Numbered from the stretch's first letter, positions 27,668 to 37,333 are shown. The stretch: DNA of 64,000 bases from Peribacillus simplex (GCF_030123325.1 NZ_CP126106.1:2198001-2262000); one strand, 5' to 3'. The notes: generated by a model not told the origin, from the letters alone. Made by a program: numbers and translations.

Positions 27668-28600
27668 TTGAGCAGCTTTATTGTCATGCAAGGCAGTACA
27701 TATCAAGAAGAAAAACAATTAGGGATCATCTGGTCTCCTCAAATAGACAAATCAGGCATGGTACCTCACTCATGGAAAAGGATGCAAGAGGTCAAAAGTG
27801 GCAATCGAATCTTTCATTATGTAAAAGGGTTCATTGTCGCAATTAGTGTAGTCAAAGAAGGCTGTAAAGAGGGTAGCAAGCCACAAACGATGCAAAATCA
27901 TGATAGATGGAACGATGAAGGATATCTGGTTTCGACTGAATACCGTGAGCTAGAAGTACCACTGAATGTACGCGATCATTTTGATGAAATTGTCCGGTAC
28001 CTACCTATTAAGTATTCAGCATTCCAAGTGGACGGAAGTGGCAATCAAGGCTACTTATATCCTTGTAATGAGGAGCTTTCTCTTAAACTATTAGAATGTA
28101 TCAGTGTGCTCAACATTTATAAATTAGATGAAGATCAATTAGAACTTTCTGTTGATGAAGTCATTGAAAAAGAGCGTAACCCATTACTAACCATCATTGC
28201 CGAAACTGAATCAGAGGCTAAAATGAAAATCCGACGCGGCCAGCAAAAATTTAGAAAGAGCTTAATGCCACTCTGGAATAATGAATGCCCGCTATGTGGC
28301 ATTGGAATGGAAGTCCTTCTAAGAGCAAGTCACGCTAAACCATGGAAGGACAGCTCAGATCAGGAGCGACTAGATCCATACAACGGAGTACTATTATGCT
28401 GCAACCATGATGCGCTGTATGACAAAGGCTTGATTTCGTTTGACGGTCAAGGTAGACTGCATATCTCTAAGCAGATTCCTGAAGAAGAGTATGTTCTGTA
28501 CGGTTTGGCAAAAAACGTAAAAATCCCCGTTCATCCTGAAAATAAACTTTATTTTAAGTGGCATAAGAAGAATGTATTTGTGGAGAATAATAGAGTTTAA
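27668..28600 (+). CDS. HNH endonuclease with a PUA/EVE-like N-terminal region
   Basis: This is a 310-residue protein. The C-terminal third is an HNH nuclease: CPLC (207-210), RASHAKPW with the catalytic His, then NGVLLCCNHDALYDKGL. The N-terminal 130 residues (GNRIFHYVKGFIVAISVVKEG; a Trp/Tyr-rich start) look like a PUA/EVE/ASCH-type modified-base reader, but this is by pattern and not certain. Such fusions act as modification-dependent restriction enzymes, cutting DNA with altered bases. The start is TTG at 27668 with a full AGGAGG seven bases upstream. It is a single gene, between the broken recombinase and a toxin remnant. Confidence 0.72.
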   Translation: MSSFIVMQGSTYQEEKQLGIIWSPQIDKSGMVPHSWKRMQEVKSGNRIFHYVKGFIVAISVVKEGCKEGSKPQTMQNHDRWNDEGYLVSTEYRELEVPLNVRDHFDEIVRYLPIKYSAFQVDGSGNQGYLYPCNEELSLKLLECISVLNIYKLDEDQLELSVDEVIEKERNPLLTIIAETESEAKMKIRRGQQKFRKSLMPLWNNECPLCGIGMEVLLRASHAKPWKDSSDQERLDPYNGVLLCCNHDALYDKGLISFDGQGRLHISKQIPEEEYVLYGLAKNVKIPVHPENKLYFKWHKKNVFVENNRV

Positions 28601-28633
28601 TATCTTATTTTGAAGTAAAGGGGATAGATCCAC

Positions 28634-29194
28634 ATGCCAATACCCATTAAGCTAACACCGTTTTATCATGTCGAGGTTAACTCCTCGGCTTTTTCTATAG
28701 GTTTTGGAATGATTTTCGCCACGATAGCATCTTAGGTGAATGAAGCAGTTGGTAAATCTAAAACGAAAAGTTACAAAGTCACATCTACAAATTTTTGGAT
28801 CACTAAATCCAAACAAACGGTAGGATGGAGCGGTGCCAAACCTATAACAAAAACCGTTCAAAAAAGTGCCAAATTGGCAAATAAGAAAGCAAGTTTATAC
28901 CCTAAAATCAAAAATGATCACAACAGGGTGACTATGCCTACTCCTAAAATTGCCGATATGGAAATAGTGCCAAAAAAAGATAGAGTTAAGTGGACAAGTA
29001 CAAATAGAAAAAATTACAAGAAGGCATACATAAAAAAATACGGTGATCCAAAAATTGATTGGAGCGGCGACTCTACCGAGATACATCACGTTGTTCCAAG
29101 AGAATACGGTGGAACTAACAAATTTGAAAATTTATTCCCGCTCCCTGTAAGAATACATCGTTCTACAGTTAATACCTGGTGGAAAAACTACTAA
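28634..29194 (+). pseudogene. Orphan C-terminal HNH-type toxin domain (polymorphic toxin tail)
   Basis: A frame from ATG 28634 is stopped at TAG 28733-28735 and resumes at GTG 28736. The last 60 residues carry a small His-rich nuclease motif: STEIHHVVPREYGGTNKFENLFPLPVRIHR, an HNH/LHH-type fold found at the end of LXG/YeeF toxins of Bacillus. No LXG or secretion part is present, so it looks like a displaced toxin cassette rather than an active toxin gene. An immunity-type gene follows 16 bases later in the normal order. Confidence 0.65.
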
Positions 29195-29210
29195 TAAGGA
29201 GATCATCTAT

Positions 29211-29773
29211 ATGCCATTTATTAATCAAACTTTAGCAAGTTTTAAAAATAGATTAGACGAAGACTTAAGTATGATTGTTTCAGGTCCTGAAGGAGAAAAC
29301 TCGAATATTGTTTGTTCCTTTAATGATCCGGCTACAAAAGAACAAATTGAGGAATTTGAAAAGAAAACGGAATGGATTTTACCAGAAGACTACAAGGCAT
29401 TTTTATTTATTCATAACGGTTGTATGCTTTTCGAACATATAGACGAAGATGGCGACAGAGTGGGAGGGGAATACGGCTTCATTCTTTAGAAGAAATCGAG
29501 CGTGCATATAAAGATATGCAAGCAGATGAGCCAGATAAACCCTTGCCTTTTATTCCTATAGGCAGCGTATTGGACGGAACCTTGGCTATTAGTATTAAAA
29601 AACTCAAAACTCAAGAGCCAAATTATTTACTTAATTTTGATATACCATCTGAAGAATTTTTTGAAGACATTCAACTTAACTTCGAATTGTTTCTTGATCG
29701 ATATATTATGACTCAGGGGAATGATTTTTGGAACTGGAACACTTATACAGCTGAAAACTATTATAGGTTATAA
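29211..29773 (+). pseudogene. SUKH (SMI1/KNR4) immunity protein gene, frameshifted
   Basis: AAGGAG precedes the ATG at 29211. The first frame reads a SUKH start, with IEEFEKKTEWILPEDYKAFLF and HNGCMLFEHIDEDGDRVGGEYGF, and stops at 29489. The +1 frame continues SLEEIERAYKDMQ and DFWNWNTYTAENYYRL to 29773. One lost base near 29480-29488 explains both halves. SUKH proteins neutralise nuclease toxins of the type encoded just upstream. If the break is real in the organism, the immunity is lost together with the toxin. Confidence 0.75.
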
Positions 29774-29775
29774 AC

Positions 29776-29809
29776 AAAAAGCAGAGTGTGAAAAAACACT
29801 CTGCTTTTT
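29776..29809. terminator. Bidirectional terminator between immunity and carboxypeptidase genes
   Basis: AAAAAGCAGAGTG and CACTCTGCTTTTT form a 13-pair stem around TGAAAAAA. With A and T runs on either side it serves both convergent genes. Confidence 0.9.
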
Positions 29810-29837
29810 GTTTAGGTTGCCAACCCCTTGCAAACCG

Positions 29838-32243
29838 TTATTTTATTGTAAGCGTTACAGAATTATAGTTTTTCCCATTACCGAGTGGATTGTAGTTTTT
29901 CTCAATGTTTCCTGCGGCGTCCACAGTGAAATAATTGATGGTTGTTGTCTTTTCAATTTTTAATGTTTCTGCAAATTCACGGGTGCCGCTTAATTTAATT
30001 TTAGTTGATTGGAAGGTAGGGCGGCTGCCGTCAAGCGTATAATAAATGGTGGCTGGCTCACTTGTTTCAATCTTAACATTAACCGGACCTGTGTATTTAC
30101 CGTTTCCAGGTGTAGCTTTTGAAGTAGGCGGCTGATGGTCTTTTGCACTGTTGTAGGCTACTTTCATTAAGCCAATCAACCCATTGGCAAATTCCATTGC
30201 TTCTTCATGACCTTCTACAAAGGCTGGCTGGAATCCAACTGCCTGCCATCTTTTTGTATCCTTATTCCATAAATCTGCCCCTACTTCGAAGTTCCAGGCA
30301 TAAATCCCCTTTTCATACCATAGGTAGTCCGCAGAGTTACCTGCAGCAGAGTATAGTACGTCAGGAATTGGACCTGTACGGCTAGGTAGAATGACCGTTC
30401 CGCGGTGGTCTTGAATATCATTTAAGATGTTATCAGAAGCTGCCCAGTAAAACGCTTCTTCACCAGCTGATGGGCGTGGTAGAGTTGTACGTTTTGAATC
30501 GTAAGCACCAGGGGACCACATGAAGTAGCCGCCATAACTATGAATATTCATTGCAAACTTAATATTTGGGTTTTTGTCAGCAAGCCAGACAAGGTTTCTT
30601 CCTTCAGGCTCAGAGTTTTCAGCTGGTCCAGCATAAGTTTCTCCCGTGCAACTTGTACCTCCGCCAATATAGCCATCAAAAACGGAACCAACAGAATGGT
30701 TGCGGTTAAGGTCAACTCCCCAATTATTACGGTACCCAGGGTCAGAGGCAGTGGGACCACAGTGATTGGTCATATTCTTACGCTGCACATTGTAATCATT
30801 GAGGCTGTAATTGGCACCATCAGGGTTTACTGAAGGTACAAGGAATATATCAAGATTATCGACAAGCTTTCTTGTCTCACTATCTTGACTATAGTTTCGC
30901 AGTAGTCTTTCCGCTGTTTCGATTGTTACGAGTGGGGTCACCCATTCACGGGCATGCTCCTGAGCATATCCAAGAACACCTGGTTTAGAACCGTCTCGAT
31001 GCTTGCCGATTCGGATCGCTTTTACTGTAAAAGGATCACGGGAAACGTCTGCCCCAGCTTTCAAGCCATCAGTTAATATCGCAGCATTTGTAGTTGGTGC
31101 GACAACACCAGCACCAGTATTACCGCGGTATGTAGTCGCAGTGACAAGGTGGCTAGCATTCTCATTCAGTGCTTTAACCACTTGTGCGGCAGTACTTGTT
31201 GCCTTTCCTGACGAATCAGTAGCTAAATCTACTAAAATCTTGGTACCATCCACAGTCACTTTTAGTGGTGCATTATTGGTTCCTGGATTCTTGAATTCTA
31301 CCGATACATCATTCCCGCCTTCATGCCCCCATGCTTTTGAGGAAACAACAACTGCGAGATTGGTCGTGCCGCCGATAGTTGCTTGGGCAAGACGTCTGTA
31401 ACCATTTGTTTTATTTGGCATATCAATGATTTCTACCAAGTTCGGAAATTCTTTTGCAAGGTTTTCGGCACGTTCATATAATTCATTTGGTGACATATAG
31501 TGGTCAACAAAATCCGTAACATAATCTGTTTTTGGATGTTTCGGCTCTTTCCCTAACCATTCAGTAATGGTGCTCGTAGCTGTTCCTCCAAGATTACTTT
31601 CAATTTTAACAGATGAAGGAATGGCGCTAACTGGTAGAAGCAAATAGTGATATAAATATTCACCGTAATCTACCAATCTAGAAAGTGTAGCGGATTTTTC
31701 CTCACCGTTCTCGGTCCAAGTTGCTTTAAGTGCTGTGCTAGCAGTCGCACCGGCGCTTGATTTCACTTCGAGATATAGGAAGGTGCCTGATTGATTGGTA
31801 AAATGGTTTGCCCTAAGGACTTTAAGTGTATCCTCGGAAGCTGCCAGACTGGCTTGCAGCTGGACAGTAGATTGCCGCTCTGCCACGCGTGTGTTCCATT
31901 GATTTTCGGTGATCAGGGTCTCTTTTACATTGATGCCAAAGGTCTTTAACATGGCAATTTCTGTTGGTGTGACAACGGCATCCACTTCATAGACTCCGTC
32001 GTGTGCTTCGATTCTGTGGGTAAGGTCAATTCCAAGCTCAAGAAGCTTGTCCTTTGCCTTTTCATTTGGTACTACAAGTTGAACAATTGAGACCGATTCT
32101 TCCTTAGGAATCGGCTGGTCAGGTTGTTCGACCGCTGCAACCGGAATACTTAGGCCTGTATAAAATGTAGAGAACCCTAGTCCGGTAATGGCAGTCATCA
32201 CCACTAAATTCCTTTTCCATTTCTGCTTTTTCTGTTTTGTCAA
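29838..32243 (-). CDS. Secreted M14-family zinc carboxypeptidase
   Basis: This is a protein of about 801 residues. A long Lys-rich signal peptide (KKQKWKRN, hydrophobic stretch, PVAA) is followed by a propeptide-like region. The M14 peptidase domain has the zinc ligands HAREW (about residues 430-434) and the second His in NIHSYGGY (about 566). The general-base Glu is in WNFEVG (about 651), and the substrate Arg/Asn region is NNWGVDLNRNHSVG. An Ig-like insert (about 300-390) splits the peptidase domain. A chitobiase-C-terminal/CHB_HEX-type domain (EPATIYYTLDGSRPTF) ends the protein. The start is TTG at 32243 with GGGGGTG before it. It would degrade peptides outside the cell. Confidence 0.9.
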   Translation of the reverse strand: MTKQKKQKWKRNLVVMTAITGLGFSTFYTGLSIPVAAVEQPDQPIPKEESVSIVQLVVPNEKAKDKLLELGIDLTHRIEAHDGVYEVDAVVTPTEIAMLKTFGINVKETLITENQWNTRVAERQSTVQLQASLAASEDTLKVLRANHFTNQSGTFLYLEVKSSAGATASTALKATWTENGEEKSATLSRLVDYGEYLYHYLLLPVSAIPSSVKIESNLGGTATSTITEWLGKEPKHPKTDYVTDFVDHYMSPNELYERAENLAKEFPNLVEIIDMPNKTNGYRRLAQATIGGTTNLAVVVSSKAWGHEGGNDVSVEFKNPGTNNAPLKVTVDGTKILVDLATDSSGKATSTAAQVVKALNENASHLVTATTYRGNTGAGVVAPTTNAAILTDGLKAGADVSRDPFTVKAIRIGKHRDGSKPGVLGYAQEHAREWVTPLVTIETAERLLRNYSQDSETRKLVDNLDIFLVPSVNPDGANYSLNDYNVQRKNMTNHCGPTASDPGYRNNWGVDLNRNHSVGSVFDGYIGGGTSCTGETYAGPAENSEPEGRNLVWLADKNPNIKFAMNIHSYGGYFMWSPGAYDSKRTTLPRPSAGEEAFYWAASDNILNDIQDHRGTVILPSRTGPIPDVLYSAAGNSADYLWYEKGIYAWNFEVGADLWNKDTKRWQAVGFQPAFVEGHEEAMEFANGLIGLMKVAYNSAKDHQPPTSKATPGNGKYTGPVNVKIETSEPATIYYTLDGSRPTFQSTKIKLSGTREFAETLKIEKTTTINYFTVDAAGNIEKNYNPLGNGKNYNSVTLTIK

Positions 32244-33501
32244 AAACTGCACCCCCAAAATGCTAGAAATTTTAATACAAGCTTATTGTAAATTGAATGT
32301 ACTTAATATCTTGTCGTAAAATCAGGGGCAGATAAAAATCGGCTCTACAAAAATTTTATTGAGAAAATATAATACTTTATTTTAGAAGAATAAATTTTAG
32401 GCTGTTTTTCCTGTTTAAAAAGTACTGTGCCACTCGAAATCCAGTAATTTTAGGAGTACAAAATTACTGGATTTTATTCCATTATAATCCCCATAAACTG
32501 TATATTGATAATCAACTGTTTTTATTGTTTAATATTGTTGCTGCTTGTTTAATTTTGTAAAAGGAAAGTTGTAATATATTTCATGTGAATTGCGGCTCTA
32601 TTGTTAAAAGCCATTAAATGCCTATCAACCTTTGTGCCAGTCCAACATTTAATAAAGAAACAAGAATTATTATGAATAGGAATGATGGGGAATGGCAAAA
32701 AGAAACCGAGGAAAATCAATCAGCTACTTGCCTTCAAATGGCAGAGGGACATGCCCACTGTGTGAAAGAACAGGAGTAAAGCTTCTCTACCCGCACAAAA
32801 CTGAAACAAACCAAACCATCAAAGTCTGCAAAAACTGCCGCCATAAATAAAAATCTCATAGTATAAAAAATCACATTCAGCAATTGACCGTAAAAATGAA
32901 ACCATGGAAATGGAAGCTATTACTATGGTAAAAGCGCTACAAGTAAGTAACAACCGCACAGAAGCAGAATCAGCTATGGCGAAGGAGAACCTATACTTTG
33001 GCTCGTCTGCAGACAGATATTCTCGAGCTTGCGATAACAGATTTAATCGAGAAATATAGTAAATAAAAAACACCAACATCCATTGGGTGCTGGCGTTACA
33101 TCTATACGGTAATTCATTAAAGTCTATGAATATAAAAAAAATCTGGCAACATTAGAACAGTTTGAATAATAATTCCCATTCGGTGGGATAGTATTCTTAC
33201 ACCTAAATGTTGTCTATCCCTGTTATCAGTTGCCTGGTGCAGGGGTAGTTTTATTGTCCTGGTAAGTTACTATGTGAGAAACACATTCAATTAAGCTTAA
33301 TACAGCTCTTCCCAGTGCCCTTGTAACAGCCTAAAAGTTGGTACGGGGCATTTTGTGCGTTATGGCTGCTTGCTACTAATATCCTATATCTTGATGGAAC
33401 TAGTGAAAAAAGAGAAATCAAACAGTCTAATACCGATAGCAGTTACACCAAAATAAACCCCTTGGAGCGAATGGGTTTATCTTTCACTTATAAAATGCCA
33501 C
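32244..33501. other. Gene-poor stretch around one tiny gene
   Basis: Apart from the zinc-ribbon gene at 32692-32850 I see only relics. A frame with MEMEAITMVKALQVSNN near 32905 breaks and continues in another frame as DILELAITDLIEKYSK to 33063. It is the remains of a small helical protein. No promoter or RNA gene could be recognised. Confidence 0.45.
32692..32850 (+). CDS. 52-residue zinc-ribbon protein
   Basis: MAKRNRGKS..., then CPLC at residues 21-24 and CKNC at 46-49, separated by a short basic hairpin, is a clear minimal zinc ribbon rich in Lys and Arg. An AGGAATGATGGGG stretch serves as ribosome site before the ATG at 32692. Such ribbons bind nucleic acid or ribosomal partners; the role here is not known. 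It stands alone. Confidence 0.5.
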   Translation: MAKRNRGKSISYLPSNGRGTCPLCERTGVKLLYPHKTETNQTIKVCKNCRHK

Positions 33502-33535
33502 AAAAGTCCTTGCAAACAAGTATACAAGGACTTTT
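33502..33535 (-). terminator. Terminator of the first citMHS gene
   Basis: On the minus strand AAAGTCCTTG pairs with CAAGGACTTT around a 13-base loop, followed by TTTTG. It lies directly after the citMHS-1 stop. Confidence 0.8.
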
Positions 33536-33540
33536 ATAAG

Positions 33541-34863
33541 TTACATAAAAGAAATAGCACCACTAATTATAGCTAATACTGTTAAGATTAACGATGTCAA
33601 GATGGCCCATTTGTATGCGAATTTCTGATATTCTCCAAGGTCTTTATCAACCATACCAACTAATAGAATGGTTGATGCAACAAGTGGACTCATTAAATGA
33701 GCGGGTTGTCCCAATATAGAAGCCCGAGCAATTTCTAACGGACTAATACCATAGGCTGAAGCTGCTTCTGCAAGAATAGGGAGAACTCCAAAATAATAGG
33801 CATCATTCGATAAAACGAAAGTGAATGGCATACTTGTAATGCCAACAATGACAGGAAAAAACTGTCCTAATGAAGCAGGTATTATCGCAACCAGTCCATT
33901 AGCAATAGCATCAACCATTTTTGTACCGGAAAAGATTCCTGCAAATACTCCTGCCGCAAAAACTAATAGAACAACAATTAATGCGTTTCCAGAGTGTGCT
34001 AAGATACGTCTTTTTTGCATTTCCAAATTGGGATAGTTAATCATTAAAGCAATAGCGAATCCGACCAAAAATAAAATAGGGGAAGGTACCAATCCCATAA
34101 TAAGAAGAACCATAATGCCTACCACAATTAATAAGTTAACCCACAAAAAACGAGGACGTTTAATGTCAATATGATGATATGTTTCAGTGGCTTCATTTTC
34201 TATAGTAGCAGCTATTTCATTTTTCAACTCTTCTATATGTATTACACCAAGTCGTTTACGTTCTTTTTTCCCTAAAATAAATGCGACGAAAATAACCCAA
34301 AGAGCACCACCGAACATGGTAGGAATAAGTGGAACAAAAAATTCGGATGCATCAAGTCCCAATACTGCTATTGCTCGGGTAGCAGGTCCACCCCAGGGAG
34401 TCATGCCACTCATTACACTTAAAGCTAGCATGGCTACTGTGGCTAAAACCAATGGATTCATACCGATTCGTTTATAAAGTGGATACATAGCTGAAACAGT
34501 AATGATATACGTTGTTGTACCGTCTCCATCCAGGGCCACGAGTAATGCAAGAATTGTGGTACCCAACGAAATTTTGACAGGGTCCCCCTTGACAACTTCT
34601 AATAACTTTTTGATAAGTGGGTCAAATAAGCCCGTGTCTATCATAATACCAAAAAACAATATGGCGAATAATAATAGGGCTGCAGAAGGAGCGACTAGCT
34701 TAATACCTTCCATCATCATAGTGCCAATTTTACTTCCAAAACCACCAACTCCCGCAAAAACGATCGGAACTAAAGTTAAAGCAACAATGGGTGATAAACG
34801 TTTGGACATAATTAAATAGGTAAAAACGGTAACCATGGAGATGCCTAAAATTGTAAGAAACAT
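33541..34863 (-). CDS. CitMHS-family citrate/tricarboxylate transporter (copy 1)
   Basis: This is a transporter of about 440 residues with 11-12 hydrophobic segments. The CitMHS signatures are ALDGDGTTTYIITVSAMYPLY, MSGMTPWGGPATRAI and MPFTFVLSNDAYYFGVLPIL. B. subtilis CitM and CitH take up metal-citrate complexes with protons; with tcuA and prpF nearby, tricarballylate or aconitate is an alternative substrate. The ATG (MFLTILGISM) has GGGAGGGG before it; an upstream TTG is less likely. It is the last gene of a minus-strand row after lysR-1 and the AbrB-type gene, but it has its own 400-base upstream region with a cre-like box. A close paralog lies at 42130-43440. Confidence 0.92.
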   Translation of the reverse strand: MFLTILGISMVTVFTYLIMSKRLSPIVALTLVPIVFAGVGGFGSKIGTMMMEGIKLVAPSAALLLFAILFFGIMIDTGLFDPLIKKLLEVVKGDPVKISLGTTILALLVALDGDGTTTYIITVSAMYPLYKRIGMNPLVLATVAMLALSVMSGMTPWGGPATRAIAVLGLDASEFFVPLIPTMFGGALWVIFVAFILGKKERKRLGVIHIEELKNEIAATIENEATETYHHIDIKRPRFLWVNLLIVVGIMVLLIMGLVPSPILFLVGFAIALMINYPNLEMQKRRILAHSGNALIVVLLVFAAGVFAGIFSGTKMVDAIANGLVAIIPASLGQFFPVIVGITSMPFTFVLSNDAYYFGVLPILAEAASAYGISPLEIARASILGQPAHLMSPLVASTILLVGMVDKDLGEYQKFAYKWAILTSLILTVLAIISGAISFM

Positions 34864-34885
34864 TATTAAATCCCCTCCCAAATTT

Positions 34886-34899
34886 TGAATGCGCTTTCA
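34886..34899 (-). promoter_or_regulatory. cre-like box before citMHS-1
   Basis: TGAATGCGCTTTCA differs at one base from the CcpA consensus TGWAANCGNTNWCA. It lies 22 bases before the start codon, where CcpA would block transcription in the presence of a preferred sugar. Confidence 0.5.
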
Positions 34900-35019
34900 A
34901 TTGATCTCTGGATGGCTAAGAATTAGTTTTGTGACTCTTCAGAAAAATTAACTGGTAGATTAATAAGTTTTACACTATGCTTATGCGCTTTTCTTTATTA
35001 AAGGTAATACAGGGAGAAC

Positions 35020-35044
35020 AATAAGTTAAATACATATTTTTTTT
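35020..35044. promoter_or_regulatory. Shared element A (AATAAGTTAAATACAT), before citMHS-1
   Basis: AATAAGT-T-AAATACATATTTT is repeated with few changes at 40942 and, inverted, at 41973-41999; a shorter form is at 37508. All sit in upstream regions of tricarboxylate genes. A LysR-type activator site is the simplest explanation. Confidence 0.5.
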
Positions 35045-35163
35045 GTATAGGTATCAAAATAATTTATTCTTAATAAATGATGGGGGGAGGAGAGCAAAGA
35101 AAGCCAAGGGATAAGTGATACAATAAAGAAATTATTAAAAATTTAATGCTATTTTTAGTATTT

Positions 35164-35210
35164 AAAAAGAAGGTCATCATCTAAATATTGTGGATGATAA
35201 CCTTCTTTTC
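35164..35210 (-). terminator. Terminator of the AbrB-type gene
   Basis: AAAGAAGGTCATCATC and GATGATAACCTTCTTTT form a stem of about 15 pairs with one bulge, with T residues on the minus strand. It separates the AbrB-type gene from citMHS-1. Confidence 0.8.
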
Positions 35211-35263
35211 TTTATTAATCAGACTTTTTCAGTGTCCTTGAGCAAAGCTCGCTCCTTTTTTAT

Positions 35264-36388
35264 TTAACATTTAGTTTTAAGGTTACTGTTCTTGTCTTTT
35301 TTTCTTAAACTTAATTTTAATACCAATCTTAGTAATGGAGGCACTGCGGCATAAATAAAAGCCATCCGAAATAGTTGATAGCTGGTAACAATAGATACAT
35401 CAGCATTTACTTCTTGTGCAATGATTCCCATTTGATCCATTCCACCAGGGGCTAAACTTAAAAAACCCGTAATAGTCGATAAATCATAATACTGGGTCAG
35501 TAGAAAACTAAAAAACATTGTTGCGCAGATCAAAATCAGTCCGTTCATCAAAGCCAAAAATAAGGTCTTTCTTTTATTGTCAAGTTGTTCCGGTTTTAAT
35601 AGTAAACCGATATAACCGCCAACCATAAATTGAGATATATCAAGAAGTGAAGGAGGAAGTGGTGGTCCCTGCAAACCAAAAAGACCTATTGCGGCAGCAA
35701 CGATTACTGGTCCCAAAAAGTAAGGAGCTGGTAATTTGATTATTTTACCTATTCTTGCTGCGAGGAAACAAATAAGCGCGAACAGAAACATAAGGGGAAA
35801 TAAATCACTCCACTCTGGAATAACGTTATCCATTATTTTAGATGAGTCATTGGTACTTTTCCCTGCAAAAATAGGACTGAAAATTAAAAGGGGAACTAAG
35901 AAAACAACCATTATCACTCTTGTAACATGGAAAAAGGTTACTGTCGTAATATCAATACCTTTCATTTCTTCTGCAAACACAACAATTTGTGACAAACCTC
36001 CAGGAATACTACTCGTTAAGGAGGTAGGATAGTCAATGCCGGAATATCTTGACATAACAAAAGCTGAACATACACACACAAGGACAATTAAGGTTGTAAG
36101 GATCAACATTGAGGGAAGGTGACTAATCATGTCAGACAGTGAACTCTTGGTAAAAGAAATGCCAATTGAATAACCTACAATAATCAATCCAGTATTTCTC
36201 ATCGAAATGGGCCAAATTAATTTAACGTTTTTGAAACGTGATGTAATTAATAGGGCTGCCATTGGACCTAGAAGCCAGGGGATTGGCAACCTGATAAGAG
36301 AGAAAAGGCAGCCTCCAATAAAAGCAGTTAGAAGTGCAGCCGAAAATTGGATTGTCTTGCTTGCATTATTTAAATCCCACTTTTTCAT
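35264..36388 (-). CDS. AbrB-family membrane protein (duplicated-domain type)
   Basis: This is a 374-residue protein with about ten membrane segments and an internal duplication: IRLPIPWLLGPMAA in the first half is mirrored by IKLPAPYFLGPVIVAA in the second. TSSIPGGLSQIV and LSLAPGGMDQMGIIA are the matching second repeats. This is the AbrB/DUF-type family once misnamed ammonia monooxygenase (not the DNA-binding AbrB). Function is unproven; it is often next to transport and LysR genes, so export or import of an organic acid is likely. It starts 48 bases after lysR-1, probably in one operon. AGGAAG precedes the ATG. Confidence 0.85.
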   Translation of the reverse strand: MKKWDLNNASKTIQFSAALLTAFIGGCLFSLIRLPIPWLLGPMAALLITSRFKNVKLIWPISMRNTGLIIVGYSIGISFTKSSLSDMISHLPSMLILTTLIVLVCVCSAFVMSRYSGIDYPTSLTSSIPGGLSQIVVFAEEMKGIDITTVTFFHVTRVIMVVFLVPLLIFSPIFAGKSTNDSSKIMDNVIPEWSDLFPLMFLFALICFLAARIGKIIKLPAPYFLGPVIVAAAIGLFGLQGPPLPPSLLDISQFMVGGYIGLLLKPEQLDNKRKTLFLALMNGLILICATMFFSFLLTQYYDLSTITGFLSLAPGGMDQMGIIAQEVNADVSIVTSYQLFRMAFIYAAVPPLLRLVLKLSLRKKDKNSNLKTKC

Positions 36389-36435
36389 ATTAATTCTCTT
36401 CCTTTGTACTAGTTTTATTTCGATTCGTCTTATTG

Positions 36436-37296
36436 CTATTGTTTAGAATCATTAAGAAAATCAATAAATGCTTTTACTTGTGCCAACTCCATAGTCACAT
36501 CCCGATAAAAAACCCAAGTTTCTCTAAGCAAATAGCTATTATCGCTTAATACAATGGGGAAAGTATACAGTGGTTCATCATTTTTAATACAGATTTCTGG
36601 TAAAATGGCATATCCTAAACCATTAAGAACCAGTTCTTTACATGTTTCAATCCGATCTACCTCCATTGAAATCTTAGGTGGTACCGCAAATGTTTCCTGC
36701 CACCAGTTTTCAATAGTATTCCTTAACGATTGGTCTGTCTGATAATTAACTCTAGGAAGAAAAGGAAGTTCTTTTAAATCAATTTTTTTACTGGAGGCAA
36801 TACAAATCTTTTCTTCTTGAAATAACACTTTATTTTCCTGCCATTTGTAAGGGCCTCTAACTATCCCGAGGTGTGCTTCTTCTTTTTGAAGCATTTGATG
36901 AATTTGAGAACTCCATCCAGTTTTCAAACTAATTTCAACCTCTGGATATAGGGTTAGAAATTCTTTTAATAATACTGGTAGTTTATAACGGGCAAACAAG
37001 CCAGATACACCCAATCGTAAAGTTCCTTTTACTTTTTTATCCAAATTTGAAATGTGTTCTTTTGCAGCGCCTAATTGCTTCCGCATATTTTTCGAATATT
37101 GAACGAGGTATTCCCCTTCAACTGTAAACTCGACACCTTTTTTGCCTCTAGAGATTAAATTTGTTGTGAACTCTTTTTCCAGCTGTTTTATACGATAGGA
37201 TAAAGCTGGCTGAGAAATAAATAGTCGTTGTGCTGCCTTTGTTATATTTCTTTCTTCGTAAAGAGTAATTAAAATAAGCCAATCTTTTTCATCCAT
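36436..37296 (-). CDS. LysR-family regulator (copy 1)
   Basis: This is a 286-residue protein. The N-terminal helix-turn-helix is NITKAAQRLFISQPALSYRIKQLE. The effector domain begins at KGTLRLGVSGLFARYKLP and ends with CKELVLNGLGYAILPEIC. It is divergent from tcuA and upstream of the AbrB-type gene, so it probably controls both sides. A second regulator at 41014 shares the same motifs (WSSQIHQML/WSTEIMHLL; ETCKE.V.N.LG..ILPEIC). They arose by duplication together with the transporters. Ligand: presumably a tricarboxylate. Confidence 0.92.
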   Translation of the reverse strand: MDEKDWLILITLYEERNITKAAQRLFISQPALSYRIKQLEKEFTTNLISRGKKGVEFTVEGEYLVQYSKNMRKQLGAAKEHISNLDKKVKGTLRLGVSGLFARYKLPVLLKEFLTLYPEVEISLKTGWSSQIHQMLQKEEAHLGIVRGPYKWQENKVLFQEEKICIASSKKIDLKELPFLPRVNYQTDQSLRNTIENWWQETFAVPPKISMEVDRIETCKELVLNGLGYAILPEICIKNDEPLYTFPIVLSDNSYLLRETWVFYRDVTMELAQVKAFIDFLNDSKQ

Positions 37297-37314
37297 AAAA
37301 TTTTTCTCCTTTAA

Positions 37315-37333
37315 CCATAAAAAATATTTATGG
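37315..37333. promoter_or_regulatory. Palindrome between lysR-1 and tcuA
   Basis: CCATAAA-AAATA-TTTATGG is a near-perfect 19-base palindrome, and it contains the T-N11-A pattern of LysR sites. It stands 19 bases before the lysR-1 start, a typical place for autoregulation. Confidence 0.5.

Noticed and set aside
34187..34819. Long plus-strand frames opposite citMHS-1
   Set aside because: They are antisense to a well-supported transporter; the frames arise from its hydrophobic codon pattern.
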